A stretch of 32,794 nt of DNA, taken from Bacillota bacterium. Its GTDB lineage: Bacteria > Bacillota > Clostridia > Acetivibrionales > DSM-1351. Made by a program: the position numbers and the translations under genes. Positions 16,720 through 23,982 of the stretch are shown here, piece after piece (within the stretch, counting starts at the first letter, position 1; each line of letters starts with the position of its first letter). The notes beneath the pieces are model-generated. The model made no database searches. It saw only the letters and a program-made list of their open reading frames with translations, and was not told where the DNA came from. Where the stretch lies: positions 1 through 32,794 of the forward strand of contig JAEYWA010000004.1 in NCBI GenBank assembly GCA_023431385.1, given 5' to 3'.

Positions 16720-17172
16720 ATGTTAAAGATAGGAACAAAAGCACCATCATTTTCGTTGCCGGATCAGAATGGACAGATTCATACGTTGGAGGAGTATAAG
16801 GGAAAGAAGGTTATTTTATATTTCTATCCAAAGGACAATACTCCGGGCTGTACCAAGCAGGCTTGTAACTTTGGAGAGTTGTACCCGCAGTTTCAGGAAA
16901 AGGGAGCTGTAGTTCTCGGGGTGAGTAAGGACAGCGTGGCATCTCATGAAAAGTTCGTAGAGAAGTATGGACTCCCATTTACTTTACTTTCTGATACAGA
17001 ACTTACTTGTATACAGGCATACGATGTATGGCAGGAAAAAAAGAATTACGGTAAGGTCAGCATGGGAGTCGTTCGAACCACATATCTGATTGATGAAGAA
17101 GGAATGATTGTAAAAGCCTTTGGAAAGGTGAAGGCAGCGGAGAATCCGGCACAGATGCTGGAGGAGTTATAG
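16720..17172 (+). CDS. bcp: Thioredoxin-dependent thiol peroxidase (Bcp/PrxQ peroxiredoxin)
   Basis: This 150-residue peroxiredoxin has the peroxidatic Cys44 in PKDNTPGCTKQAC and resolving Cys49 five residues later, the two-Cys Bcp arrangement. It reduces H2O2 and organic peroxides with electrons from thioredoxin, in the cytoplasm. AGGAGGG precedes the ATG. It lies 3 bp upstream of yaaA, so the pair is one transcription unit against peroxide. Confidence 0.95.
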   Translation: MLKIGTKAPSFSLPDQNGQIHTLEEYKGKKVILYFYPKDNTPGCTKQACNFGELYPQFQEKGAVVLGVSKDSVASHEKFVEKYGLPFTLLSDTELTCIQAYDVWQEKKNYGKVSMGVVRTTYLIDEEGMIVKAFGKVKAAENPAQMLEEL

Positions 17173-17175
17173 GAT

Positions 17176-17955
17176 ATGAAGATTATTATCTCTCCTGCCA
17201 AGAAGATGAAGGTGGATACGGATTCCTTTGAGGTTACTGGAGAGCCCAAATTTATAAATAATACTATAATTCTGATGAATGAAATACAGTCCTTGTCATT
17301 GTCAAAGGCAAAAGCATTATGGAAATGCAGCGACAAATTGGCAAAGTTAAGCTATGAGCGCTACAAAGATATGGATTTGGTACATAGATTAACACCGGCA
17401 GTTATAGCCTACGAAGGATTGCAGTATCAGCATATGGCGCCGGGAGTGTTCACAGCAGAGGCACTTTCGTACATATCAGAACATTTGCGTATTCTGTCAG
17501 GATTTTATGGGATATTAAAGCCCTTTGATGGGGTAACGCCATATCGACTGGAAATGCAGGCAAAGCTATCTGTGAATGGCTGTAAGGATTTATATGATTT
17601 CTGGGGTGATTTGTTATACCAGAGTTTGGCGGACAATGATAGAATAATCATTAATTTGGCTTCGAAGGAATACTCACAATGCGTCGAGAAATATATCACA
17701 CCGAAGGACCGATTTATTACTATTGAATTTGGTGAGCTAGTGGGCGGGAAAGTGAAGCAAAAGGGAACACAGGCGAAGATGGCTCGTGGTGCGATGGTGC
17801 GGTTCATGGCAGAGAATAACATTTCTAATCTGAATGACATCAAGGATTTCCGTGAGCTTGGATTTGCTTATTTCAAGGAGCTATCCAATACTGAGAAATA
17901 CGTATTCGTAACACGAGGCGAGTGGTTGCATCATGAACAAGAGAACCTTCCCTGA
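17176..17955 (+). CDS. yaaA: Peroxide stress protein YaaA (DUF328/UPF0246)
   Basis: This 259-residue protein opens with MKIIISPAKKMK and keeps the family blocks LSPxxxAYEGLQY (here LTPAVIAYEGLQYQHM), FYGILKPFDGVTPYRLEM and FRELGFAY near the end. E. coli YaaA is induced by H2O2, binds DNA and lowers free iron, limiting Fenton damage. The GGAGGAG in the end of bcp serves as its ribosome site, with only three bases between the genes. Pairing peroxide removal with iron control in one operon makes sense. Confidence 0.93.
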   Translation: MKIIISPAKKMKVDTDSFEVTGEPKFINNTIILMNEIQSLSLSKAKALWKCSDKLAKLSYERYKDMDLVHRLTPAVIAYEGLQYQHMAPGVFTAEALSYISEHLRILSGFYGILKPFDGVTPYRLEMQAKLSVNGCKDLYDFWGDLLYQSLADNDRIIINLASKEYSQCVEKYITPKDRFITIEFGELVGGKVKQKGTQAKMARGAMVRFMAENNISNLNDIKDFRELGFAYFKELSNTEKYVFVTRGEWLHHEQENLP

Positions 17956-18164
17956 CATTATATCTGAACACCGATACAATGGATGCAGGTTATGAGAATG
18001 ACAATTCAATATATTTTACAGGGTATGAAAATGTCCAGTTAAGTTATTTGTGGAGTTTCCCGAAAATAGAGATATAAATAAGCTATGAGTTTTTTTCGAA
18101 AAGACTTGGAGCTAGGTTTCATAAAGGGAAACAAAAGAGGTAATATAGAGAAGAAGGTGTATAA

Positions 18165-18986
18165 ATGCAGATAAGTGAACTTTGTCTATTAATTGGTGTA
18201 CCCGAAGTTGTCCAAGATAAGGTTTTTAAATATGGAAATGAAATAGATTTCAAAAGCATAGAAGCTCAAATAGCCCAAATGAATAATCCAAATACCTGGG
18301 AAAGAGCAGTAAATGATCTTGCTAAATTTTTGGCACCGGATGAGACAGGCTTAAGGATGTTGACATGTCAATTGCATGCAGCTTGTAATACATTCGAGAA
18401 ATATAAAAATATGGGGATTTCTGACGCTATATTTATTGCAACTATGAAGTTCTTTACAAGATTTTTATATTATCATAATAAAGTATATGGTGAATTTAAG
18501 TATGTATGGGGGTGGTGGGCTGTAAGACTGATTTCTATGCAAGAATTTCGAATTGGTGAATTAGAGTATGAAATGATAACCCAAAATGATAAAAAGTTAA
18601 TTAGTATTCATATTCCATCAGACGCCGATATGACAAGTAGTAGTCTTAGAAAATCTTATCTGGAGGCCAGAAATTTTTTTGGAAAATACTATCCTGAGTA
18701 TGCTAAGGTAGATATGATTTGTGGGTCATGGCTGCTTGCACCGGCATTAAAAAAAATACTTCCTGATGACTCCAAAATTATACAGTTTCAGAAATCATTT
18801 GAGTTAACCGACCAGGAGGATGATAGCCCTGGCTTTCTTGATTGGGTTTATGGAAGAAGAGATATACCCTTTGAAAACTTACCCGAGGAAACTTCTTTAC
18901 AACGTAATTTAAAAAAATATCTTCTAAATGGCGGTAAGGTGGAGTGGTCAAATGGAGTATTAATATCAAATCCTTTTTCAATTTGA
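18165..18986 (+). CDS. Acyltransferase-like protein (NAT_N / GNAT_C two-domain family)
   Basis: This 273-residue protein resembles a family annotated as acyltransferase domain-containing. An all-helical N-terminal part (about 1-125) is followed by a GNAT-like C-terminal domain. The latter has FRIGELEYEM, ISIHIPSDADM, and a CGSWLLAPALKKILPDDSKI segment near 195-215. The function and substrate of this family are not known to me. It stands alone: 209 bp after yaaA and 95 bp before the iron-sulfur protein gene. AAGAAGGTG precedes the ATG. No signal peptide or membrane helix is seen. Confidence 0.65.
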   Translation: MQISELCLLIGVPEVVQDKVFKYGNEIDFKSIEAQIAQMNNPNTWERAVNDLAKFLAPDETGLRMLTCQLHAACNTFEKYKNMGISDAIFIATMKFFTRFLYYHNKVYGEFKYVWGWWAVRLISMQEFRIGELEYEMITQNDKKLISIHIPSDADMTSSSLRKSYLEARNFFGKYYPEYAKVDMICGSWLLAPALKKILPDDSKIIQFQKSFELTDQEDDSPGFLDWVYGRRDIPFENLPEETSLQRNLKKYLLNGGKVEWSNGVLISNPFSI

Positions 18987-19081
18987 CCACATATAAACAT
19001 ATAACCATTATCCTCCAGTTAATAATAGCTAAGTAGATATGTTATTCTATGTAAGTAAATATTTTAAGAAGGAGACATAAT

Positions 19082-19426
19082 ATGGCGCAAAATAGAATAA
19101 TATGTACAAAAAATGATGTTGATTATTTATCAATCAGAAAAGCGATGATTTCTGGTGCAAGAATAGTAGATGAATTAGTTGAGCTAGCAGGAGTATGCAC
19201 TGAATGTGAAGGATGTAAAGGTGAATTAAATGCAATACTTTCTTCTGTTTGTGGTTGTAAGAAAGTATCTCTGGAAGCAGTAGTAAATGCAGTAAAAAAT
19301 GGGGCTGATACAGTAGAAAAGGTTGGAGAGATAACCGGAGCTGGGACTGGCATAAATGAAGAAACCTGCGAGGCGTGTGGAAAGTGTAAGGGTCTTATTC
19401 AAAACATAATTGAGCTGGGAAGATAA
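19082..19426 (+). CDS. Tandem BFD-like [2Fe-2S] protein
   Basis: This 114-residue protein is two copies of the bacterioferritin-associated ferredoxin (BFD) / NifU-central-type helical [2Fe-2S] fold. The second copy (57-110) has the full cysteine pattern: Cys57-x-Cys59, then Cys96/Cys99/Cys102 after GADTVEKVGEITGAGTG. The first (8-55) keeps Cys8 and CTECEGC (Cys39, 42, 45) but has Ile where the first Cys of the CxC should be. BFD domains pass electrons, often to ferritin or assimilatory reductases. AAGGAGA precedes the ATG. Its place before rubrerythrin suggests an electron-transfer role in iron or peroxide handling; this is inference. Confidence 0.75.
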   Translation: MAQNRIICTKNDVDYLSIRKAMISGARIVDELVELAGVCTECEGCKGELNAILSSVCGCKKVSLEAVVNAVKNGADTVEKVGEITGAGTGINEETCEACGKCKGLIQNIIELGR

Positions 19427-19558
19427 ATAAACGATGAAATGATACGTACCGTTGGTATAGGGCGGTTCTCTAATTTATAGATAATTGTTTATATAAATTC
19501 TAAAGAAGCTGTTCCCTATTTTCTTTAGGGTAGCATTATTTGGATTTAATTAAGTTCA

Positions 19559-19590
19559 GGGCTATTGGAAATTTTCCAATAGCCTTTCCT
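19559..19590 (+). terminator. Strong terminator between BFD-like and rubrerythrin genes
   Basis: A near-perfect dyad, GGCTATTGGAA paired with TTCCAATAGCC (19560-19584), is followed by TTTCCTT. A weaker CCCTA/TAGGG hairpin lies at about 19514-19530. Rubrerythrin is therefore probably transcribed from its own promoter. Confidence 0.7.
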
Positions 19591-19661
19591 TCAGAATAAG
19601 AATAAAACATAAGTATAAAGGTAATAATAAATCTGATAATAATTTATTAGGAGTGTAAAAA

Positions 19662-20222
19662 ATGGGAGTTAATAACGCAATGACTGCTGATTTCCTCAGA
19701 TCAGCGTATGGTGGAGAGAGTGCTGCTCATATGAGATATCTGATATGGGGAGATTCAGCTGAAAAAGATGGATACCCGAACATCGGAAGACTTTTCAGAG
19801 CAATTGCTTATGCTGAGAGAGTACATGCCAAGAATCATTTTAATGTAATGAAGGAACTGGTAGGTGATGCTACTGTCACGGCAGGAGCTGTATTTGGGCA
19901 TACAAATATTGTGGAAAATTTGCAAGGCGGAATTGATGGAGAGCTTCATGAGATAGAACAGATGTATCCTGTGTATCTGGAAGCTGCAAAATTCCAGGAT
20001 GAAAAAGATGCCCAAAAGTCTTTCCACTATGCTTTAGAAGCCGAGAAGATTCACGCAAAAATGTTTCAGGAGGCTCAAGTAAAGGCAAAGGAAGGAAAAG
20101 ATATCGGAGATGGAACCATATATATATGCCCTGTTTGTGGTTTTACTGAAATCGGTGAGAATGTAGATAAATGCCCTGTATGCGGGGTTAAAAGAGAATT
20201 GTTTAAGGCATTCCCAAAATAA
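19662..20222 (+). CDS. rbr: Rubrerythrin
   Basis: This 186-residue protein has an N-terminal four-helix diiron domain with ligands in YGGESAA (Glu19), AERVHA (Glu52), a GELHEIE segment (about 94-97) and EAEKIHA (Glu127, His131). The C-terminal rubredoxin domain has CPVCG twice (Cys156/159 and 171/174). It is an NADH-linked (via rubredoxin) H2O2 reductase of anaerobes, in the cytoplasm. TAGGAGTG precedes the ATG. The AT-rich TGATAATAATTTATTA stretch overlapping the ribosome-site region (about 19634-19648) faintly resembles a PerR box. A decayed copy of the middle of this gene lies at 22341. Confidence 0.95.
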   Translation: MGVNNAMTADFLRSAYGGESAAHMRYLIWGDSAEKDGYPNIGRLFRAIAYAERVHAKNHFNVMKELVGDATVTAGAVFGHTNIVENLQGGIDGELHEIEQMYPVYLEAAKFQDEKDAQKSFHYALEAEKIHAKMFQEAQVKAKEGKDIGDGTIYICPVCGFTEIGENVDKCPVCGVKRELFKAFPK

Positions 20223-20311
20223 ATAGCTCGATGGCTTAAAAATATTTTTTTGCGAAAACCTATCTGATATAGACAGATAAAATGAGCCGAGCAGGCTTCC
20301 AATACAAACAG

Positions 20312-20367
20312 AGCTCCATGTATCGGTGAAACAACCACATTTATCAGATGCATGGAGCTTTTATTTA
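20312..20367 (+). terminator. Long-loop terminator after rubrerythrin
   Basis: AGCTCCATGTAT (20312-20323) pairs with ATGCATGGAGCT (20348-20359) with one G-U pair; the loop is 24 nt and TTTTATTT follows. A second copy of this hairpin is at 22441-22484. Upstream, TATCTG-N7-CAGATA (20261-20279) is a further small dyad of unknown role. Confidence 0.6.
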
Positions 20368-20505
20368 AACATATTTGTCATAATTATTTATAGTAATATT
20401 ACCCCACTGATTTAATAATAAGTGGTATAATTGATTAGCAATAAGTTTGCATAACTACTGTTGGAAAGTATAGTATTTTAACCTGCTATGGAAAGAAGAA
20501 TACAA

Positions 20506-21420
20506 ATGAATTCTTATGTTAAGCTTATAAATGAGGTCATTGAATATATTGAAAACAACATAAATGACCCTTTATCGGTACAGGAAATAGCTAAGAGATT
20601 CTATTTATCAGAATTTCACTTCAGCAGAATATTTAAAATCATGATTGGCTGCAGCATAAAGCAATATGTACAAGGAAGAAAACTGACATTGGTAGCTGAA
20701 AAACTGAAAGCCTCAGACTGCACAGTAACAATGGCAGCTATGAATTATGGCTACGAAAGTCCGGAAGTACTTAGCAGGGCATTTAAAAAACTGTTTGGTG
20801 TTGCTCCCAACGTATATCGAAAGGGTTTAATGCCAATAGATACGGTAGAAAAGGCTAATGTTGTGGTAAGAGATATTACGAACACTAAAGGCACCTTTGC
20901 ATTAAAAAATTCATTCCTGTACATAAAAAGTACAGATATTTATGGTGTGTTTATAGAAGTAAATGAAAATAATTCTGACTTTGAGTACAAACTCAATTCG
21001 ACAGGAAGCAGCTTTGCATTAAAATATTCAGAATATTTAGCTGAGGGGAAATTTTACAGCGTAGTTAACTGTAATGAGGATGAAAGCGGAAAATACACAG
21101 TTTTTTTTGGAGGGGATATTCCGCAAAAGTACACAAAAAAAGGATTAAAGCCACGTAATATTCCCGAAGGCTGGTATTCCTGCTTTTATTATTACGGCGA
21201 TATGTTAAGGATAAGAAATACTTTTGTTGAGGACCTGTACCGATGGGTTATGCTTAAAGAAATTGAGCTTAGTTCCAATGGAATCGGTATACTGAACATT
21301 TTTAATCTCAATGATAGGAATTCGGTAAGTATTCTGGTTCCGATCAAGGCCCCGGATAAAAACAGCAAAAAACATCATGATAGAGAAGAGATAAAAAGCT
21401 ATTATATGGATAACATTTAA
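20506..21420 (+). CDS. AraC-family regulator with C-terminal effector-binding-like domain
   Basis: This protein has 304 residues. The AraC DNA-binding domain is at the N-terminus (about 5-105: VQEIAKRFYLSEFHFSRIFK, then AAMNYGYESPEVLSRAFKK). The remaining 190 residues resemble a GyrI-like/effector-binding domain of the Rob/SoxS-like group (EGWYSCFYYYGD near 225; SILVPIKAP near the end). Such proteins bind small molecules and often control neighbouring detoxification genes. The ATG at 20506 follows GGAAAGAAG at a good distance; the ATG at 20488 lacks a ribosome site. It is followed by a weak terminator and then an SDR gene, its possible target. Confidence 0.82.
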   Translation: MNSYVKLINEVIEYIENNINDPLSVQEIAKRFYLSEFHFSRIFKIMIGCSIKQYVQGRKLTLVAEKLKASDCTVTMAAMNYGYESPEVLSRAFKKLFGVAPNVYRKGLMPIDTVEKANVVVRDITNTKGTFALKNSFLYIKSTDIYGVFIEVNENNSDFEYKLNSTGSSFALKYSEYLAEGKFYSVVNCNEDESGKYTVFFGGDIPQKYTKKGLKPRNIPEGWYSCFYYYGDMLRIRNTFVEDLYRWVMLKEIELSSNGIGILNIFNLNDRNSVSILVPIKAPDKNSKKHHDREEIKSYYMDNI

Positions 21421-21428
21421 ACATAGAT

Positions 21429-21453
21429 GCTATCGATATAATAGCTTTTTATT
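21429..21453 (+). terminator. Weak terminator between AraC regulator and SDR genes
   Basis: GCTAT (21429-21433) pairs with ATAGC (21441-21445) and TTTTT follows at once. The stem is short, so read-through into the SDR gene is likely. Confidence 0.4.
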
Positions 21454-21486
21454 GTATTGCATCGGAAAAATCAAGGAGGACGTATT

Positions 21487-22317
21487 GTGTATAATCTAAA
21501 AGGAAAAATAGCCGTGGTAACAGGAGCCAGCAGAGGAATTGGAAAAGGGGTGGCCTTAGGGTTAGCGGAATATGGAGCAACCGTGTATGTGACAGGCAGA
21601 ACAGTGAGTACTGAGGGATTACCTGATTTTTTAGAGAATACCACCATACAGGAAACAGCAAGGGAAGTAAATGAGCTAGGAGGTATAGGAATTTCTCATC
21701 GCTGCGACTTCTCTAATGATGAGGAGATTAAGAACCTGTTTGAACGGGTTCAGAGGGAACAGGGTAGAATTGATATTCTTGTGAACAATGCTTGGTCAGC
21801 TGCGAGCCATATCATGCATGACTATTTCTTTCAGACACCGTTTTGGGAACAGCCAATGTCATTGTATGATGATCTTCATAAGGTAGGATTACGGTCCAGT
21901 TATCTTGCAAGCCGTTATGCAGCTCAGATAATGGTGAACCAGCATAGTGGGTTGATTGCAAACATATCTTACATAAGTGCTAAAAAATACTGGTTAAATG
22001 TATCTAATGGTTTGATTAAAGCGGGATTAGATAAGTTTACTTCGGATGCTGCTTATGAATTAAAAAAATACGGGGTAAAGATGTTTTCTATCTATCCCGG
22101 AAATGTACGAACAGAGGGAATGCTGGAATTGTCAAAATATGACCCGTCTCTTCGCCCGGAAGAAATGGAAACACCTCAGTTTGTCGGACGCTGTATTGCG
22201 GCATTGGAACAGGATGAAAACAATATGAAACAGAGCGGTGAGATTTTACGCACGGGAGAAATCGGCTTGAAATATGGGATTACTGATATTAATGGTTATC
22301 AGCCAAGTGCAGTATAG
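21487..22317 (+). CDS. Short-chain dehydrogenase/reductase with Asn in place of catalytic Tyr
   Basis: This 276-residue protein has an SDR Rossmann fold: TGASRGIG (12-19) for NAD(P) and VNNAWSA (99-105). It resembles the DHRS1-like subgroup. In the active-site region (NISYISAKKYWLNVSNGLIKAGLDK) the YxxxK motif reads NGLIK: Asn174 (codon AAT at 22006-22008) where Tyr is expected, Lys178 kept. Tyr and Asn codons differ by one base. It may be inactive, use a nearby Tyr (Tyr162 or Tyr168), or do another job. The GTG start at 21487 follows AAGGAGG; an upstream in-frame TTG overlaps that site. It follows an AraC regulator that may control it. Confidence 0.85.
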   Translation: MYNLKGKIAVVTGASRGIGKGVALGLAEYGATVYVTGRTVSTEGLPDFLENTTIQETAREVNELGGIGISHRCDFSNDEEIKNLFERVQREQGRIDILVNNAWSAASHIMHDYFFQTPFWEQPMSLYDDLHKVGLRSSYLASRYAAQIMVNQHSGLIANISYISAKKYWLNVSNGLIKAGLDKFTSDAAYELKKYGVKMFSIYPGNVRTEGMLELSKYDPSLRPEEMETPQFVGRCIAALEQDENNMKQSGEILRTGEIGLKYGITDINGYQPSAV

Positions 22318-22340
22318 AATGTGATCGATAGACTTTGAAA

Positions 22341-22505
22341 ATGTAAGGATGAACTGGCAGGTGATGCTACTGTTTACGGCAGGAGCTGTATTTGGGCATA
22401 CAAATATTGTGGAAAATTTATAGGCTGCAATACAAACAGAGCTCCATGCATGGGAAGACACTTGCTTTCTCAGATGCATGGAGCAGCTATTTAATAAGAT
22501 TTGTA
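22341..22505 (+). pseudogene. Decayed, internally deleted second copy of rubrerythrin gene and its terminator
   Basis: Bases 22341-22424 match rubrerythrin 19843-19925 (codons about 61-88) almost base for base from GGTGATGCTACTGT on, with one inserted base that breaks the frame. Without a gap the match then jumps to the region after rubrerythrin: 22425-22505 match about 20290-20375, including the hairpin. The join falls at an AGGC shared by both sites. The N-terminal codons, the second diiron helix pair and the rubredoxin domain are absent. It is the scar of a tandem or dispersed duplication followed by deletion of roughly 370 bp. Confidence 0.8.
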
Positions 22506-22510
22506 TTGAC

Positions 22511-23830
22511 TTAACGATAATCCTTCATGTAATCCCCATGGGCCTCAATCAACTCATCTACCATTGATTTTATATCATCAATAGATAATTCAGCTGCGGT
22601 ATGAGGATCCATCATAGCTGCATGATAGATGTAGTCTCTGTTCTTTGTAACAGCTGCTTCAATGGTCAGAAGCTGTGTATTGATATTAGACTGATTCATT
22701 GCCGCCAGCTGTAACGGGAGCTTGCCAACATGGCAGGGATGTACGCCGTTCTTATCAACAAGACAAGGAACCTCAACACATGCATCGTTGGGAAGATTAT
22801 CTATCAAGCCGGTATTAATGACATTGCCACCGATTTTATATGGATTTCCTGTGACAATTGCTTCCATTATATAAGAAGCATATTCATGTGAACGGGTATG
22901 CGTTATTTTTCCATTATTAAGAATGCTTTCTTTTTCCTTTTCCCAGCCGTTAATTTGATCAATGCATCTTCGAGGGTATTCATCTAAAGGAATATTATAT
23001 TTCTCAATGAGTTCAGGATATTTAGATTTAATAAAGAATGGATTATATTCAGCATTATGCTCACTTGACTCTGTACAGTAATACCCTAAATGCTTAATAT
23101 ATTCAAAACGGACCATATCGTAATGAGAAGTTTTATTCTTTTCTATAGCACGCTTTCTGATCTCTGGATACAAGTCGTTCCCCTCTTTATCTTTAATTAC
23201 CAGAAGCCACGCCATATGATTGATACCTGCAATTAATTCTTCTCTTCCTTCTAATTTATCTTCCATGCCAAGTGAGGTTAATAAGCCTTCTGAACATACC
23301 TGAACACTGTGACATAGTCCGACAGTATTAACTTTAGTATATCTCTGCATATATCCGGACAGCATAGCCATAGGATTTGTGTAATTTAAGAATAATGCAT
23401 TAGGACATACTTCTTCCATATCCTTTGCAAAGTCTGCCATCACAGGGATTGTTCTTAATGCTCTCATAATACCGCCAATTCCCATAGTATCGGCTATGGT
23501 CTGCTTCAAACCATATTTTTTTGGAATCTCAAAATCTATAATTGTGCAGGGATCATATCCCCCCACTTGAATTGCATTTACTACAAAATTAGCATTTCGT
23601 AGGGCAGCCTTTCTGTTTTCAACTCCTAAAAAAGTTTTAATTGTTGCTCGCCCTGAATTTGTATTTTTATTGATAGCATCTAAAATAATATAGGACTCTT
23701 CCAGACGTTTTTTATTAATATCATAAAGAGCTATTTCACATTCACATAAAGCTGAAGTACACATGCAATCTCCAAGTACATTTCTTGCAAATACAGTACT
23801 TCCAGCCCCTAAGAAAGTAATTTTTAACAT
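22511..23830 (-). CDS. melA: Alpha-galactosidase, GH4 (MelA type)
   Basis: This 439-residue GH4 enzyme uses NAD+ and a divalent metal. The N-terminal NAD motif is FLGAGSTVF (6-14). Substrate/metal residues are Asn152 in NYTNPMAM, and Cys173 with His205 (GINHMAW) as metal ligands. The segment CHSVQ is that of the alpha-galactosidases of GH4, unlike the CN-type motif of phospho-alpha-glucosidases. It splits melibiose/raffinose-type alpha-galactosides in the cytoplasm. AAGGAG precedes the ATG. It is divergent from an AraC regulator and MFS transporter, which fit as its regulator and importer. Confidence 0.92.
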   Translation of the reverse strand: MLKITFLGAGSTVFARNVLGDCMCTSALCECEIALYDINKKRLEESYIILDAINKNTNSGRATIKTFLGVENRKAALRNANFVVNAIQVGGYDPCTIIDFEIPKKYGLKQTIADTMGIGGIMRALRTIPVMADFAKDMEEVCPNALFLNYTNPMAMLSGYMQRYTKVNTVGLCHSVQVCSEGLLTSLGMEDKLEGREELIAGINHMAWLLVIKDKEGNDLYPEIRKRAIEKNKTSHYDMVRFEYIKHLGYYCTESSEHNAEYNPFFIKSKYPELIEKYNIPLDEYPRRCIDQINGWEKEKESILNNGKITHTRSHEYASYIMEAIVTGNPYKIGGNVINTGLIDNLPNDACVEVPCLVDKNGVHPCHVGKLPLQLAAMNQSNINTQLLTIEAAVTKNRDYIYHAAMMDPHTAAELSIDDIKSMVDELIEAHGDYMKDYR

Positions 23831-23851
23831 GTATTTTTTTCTCCTTATTAA

Positions 23852-23880
23852 TTGTTTTACTTATAAGCTTATTGTATAAT
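23852..23880 (+). promoter_or_regulatory. Putative promoter of the AraC-MFS operon
   Basis: TTGTTT (23852-23857), 17 bases, TATAAT (23875-23880). It lies in the divergent gap between melA and the AraC gene and would give a leader of about 60 nt before the small leader ORF. Confidence 0.5.
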
Positions 23881-23940
23881 CCTATATGAAGCATATCAAT
23901 GTAGTTTGTTTCCTGAAACTTTACACTATGTTGATTATAT

Positions 23941-23976
23941 GAGGAGGTTATGCCATATGGAGGAGGTTTGCCATAT
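23941..23976 (+). repeat. Near-perfect tandem duplication of a ribosome-site segment
   Basis: GAGGAGGTTATGCCATAT (23941-23958) is followed at once by GGAGGAGGTTTGCCATAT, the same text minus one A. Each copy carries a strong ribosome site. The one-base difference turns the first copy into an ATG start, creating the leader ORF at 23950. Confidence 0.75.
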
Positions 23977-23982
23977 TCATGA
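23950..23982 (+). CDS. 10-codon leader ORF overlapping the AraC start
   Basis: ATG at 23950, 3 nt after GAGGAGG, opens the peptide MPYGGGLPYS. Its TGA (23980-23982) overlaps the ATG of the AraC gene (23979) as ATGA. Termination and restart at this point could couple translation of the regulator to the leader. The close spacing to the ribosome site is tight, and the peptide need not have a role of its own. Confidence 0.4.
   Translation: MPYGGGLPYS

Noticed and set aside
22425..22505. Working terminator for the GH4 gene
   Set aside because: The hairpin is strong but no T run follows on the minus strand; it is better explained as the copied rubrerythrin 3' region.
22318..22510. Insertion sequence or transposon as cause of the rubrerythrin repeat
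   Set aside because: No transposase gene, terminal inverted repeats or target duplication seen; duplication plus deletion at a short shared AGGC suffices.
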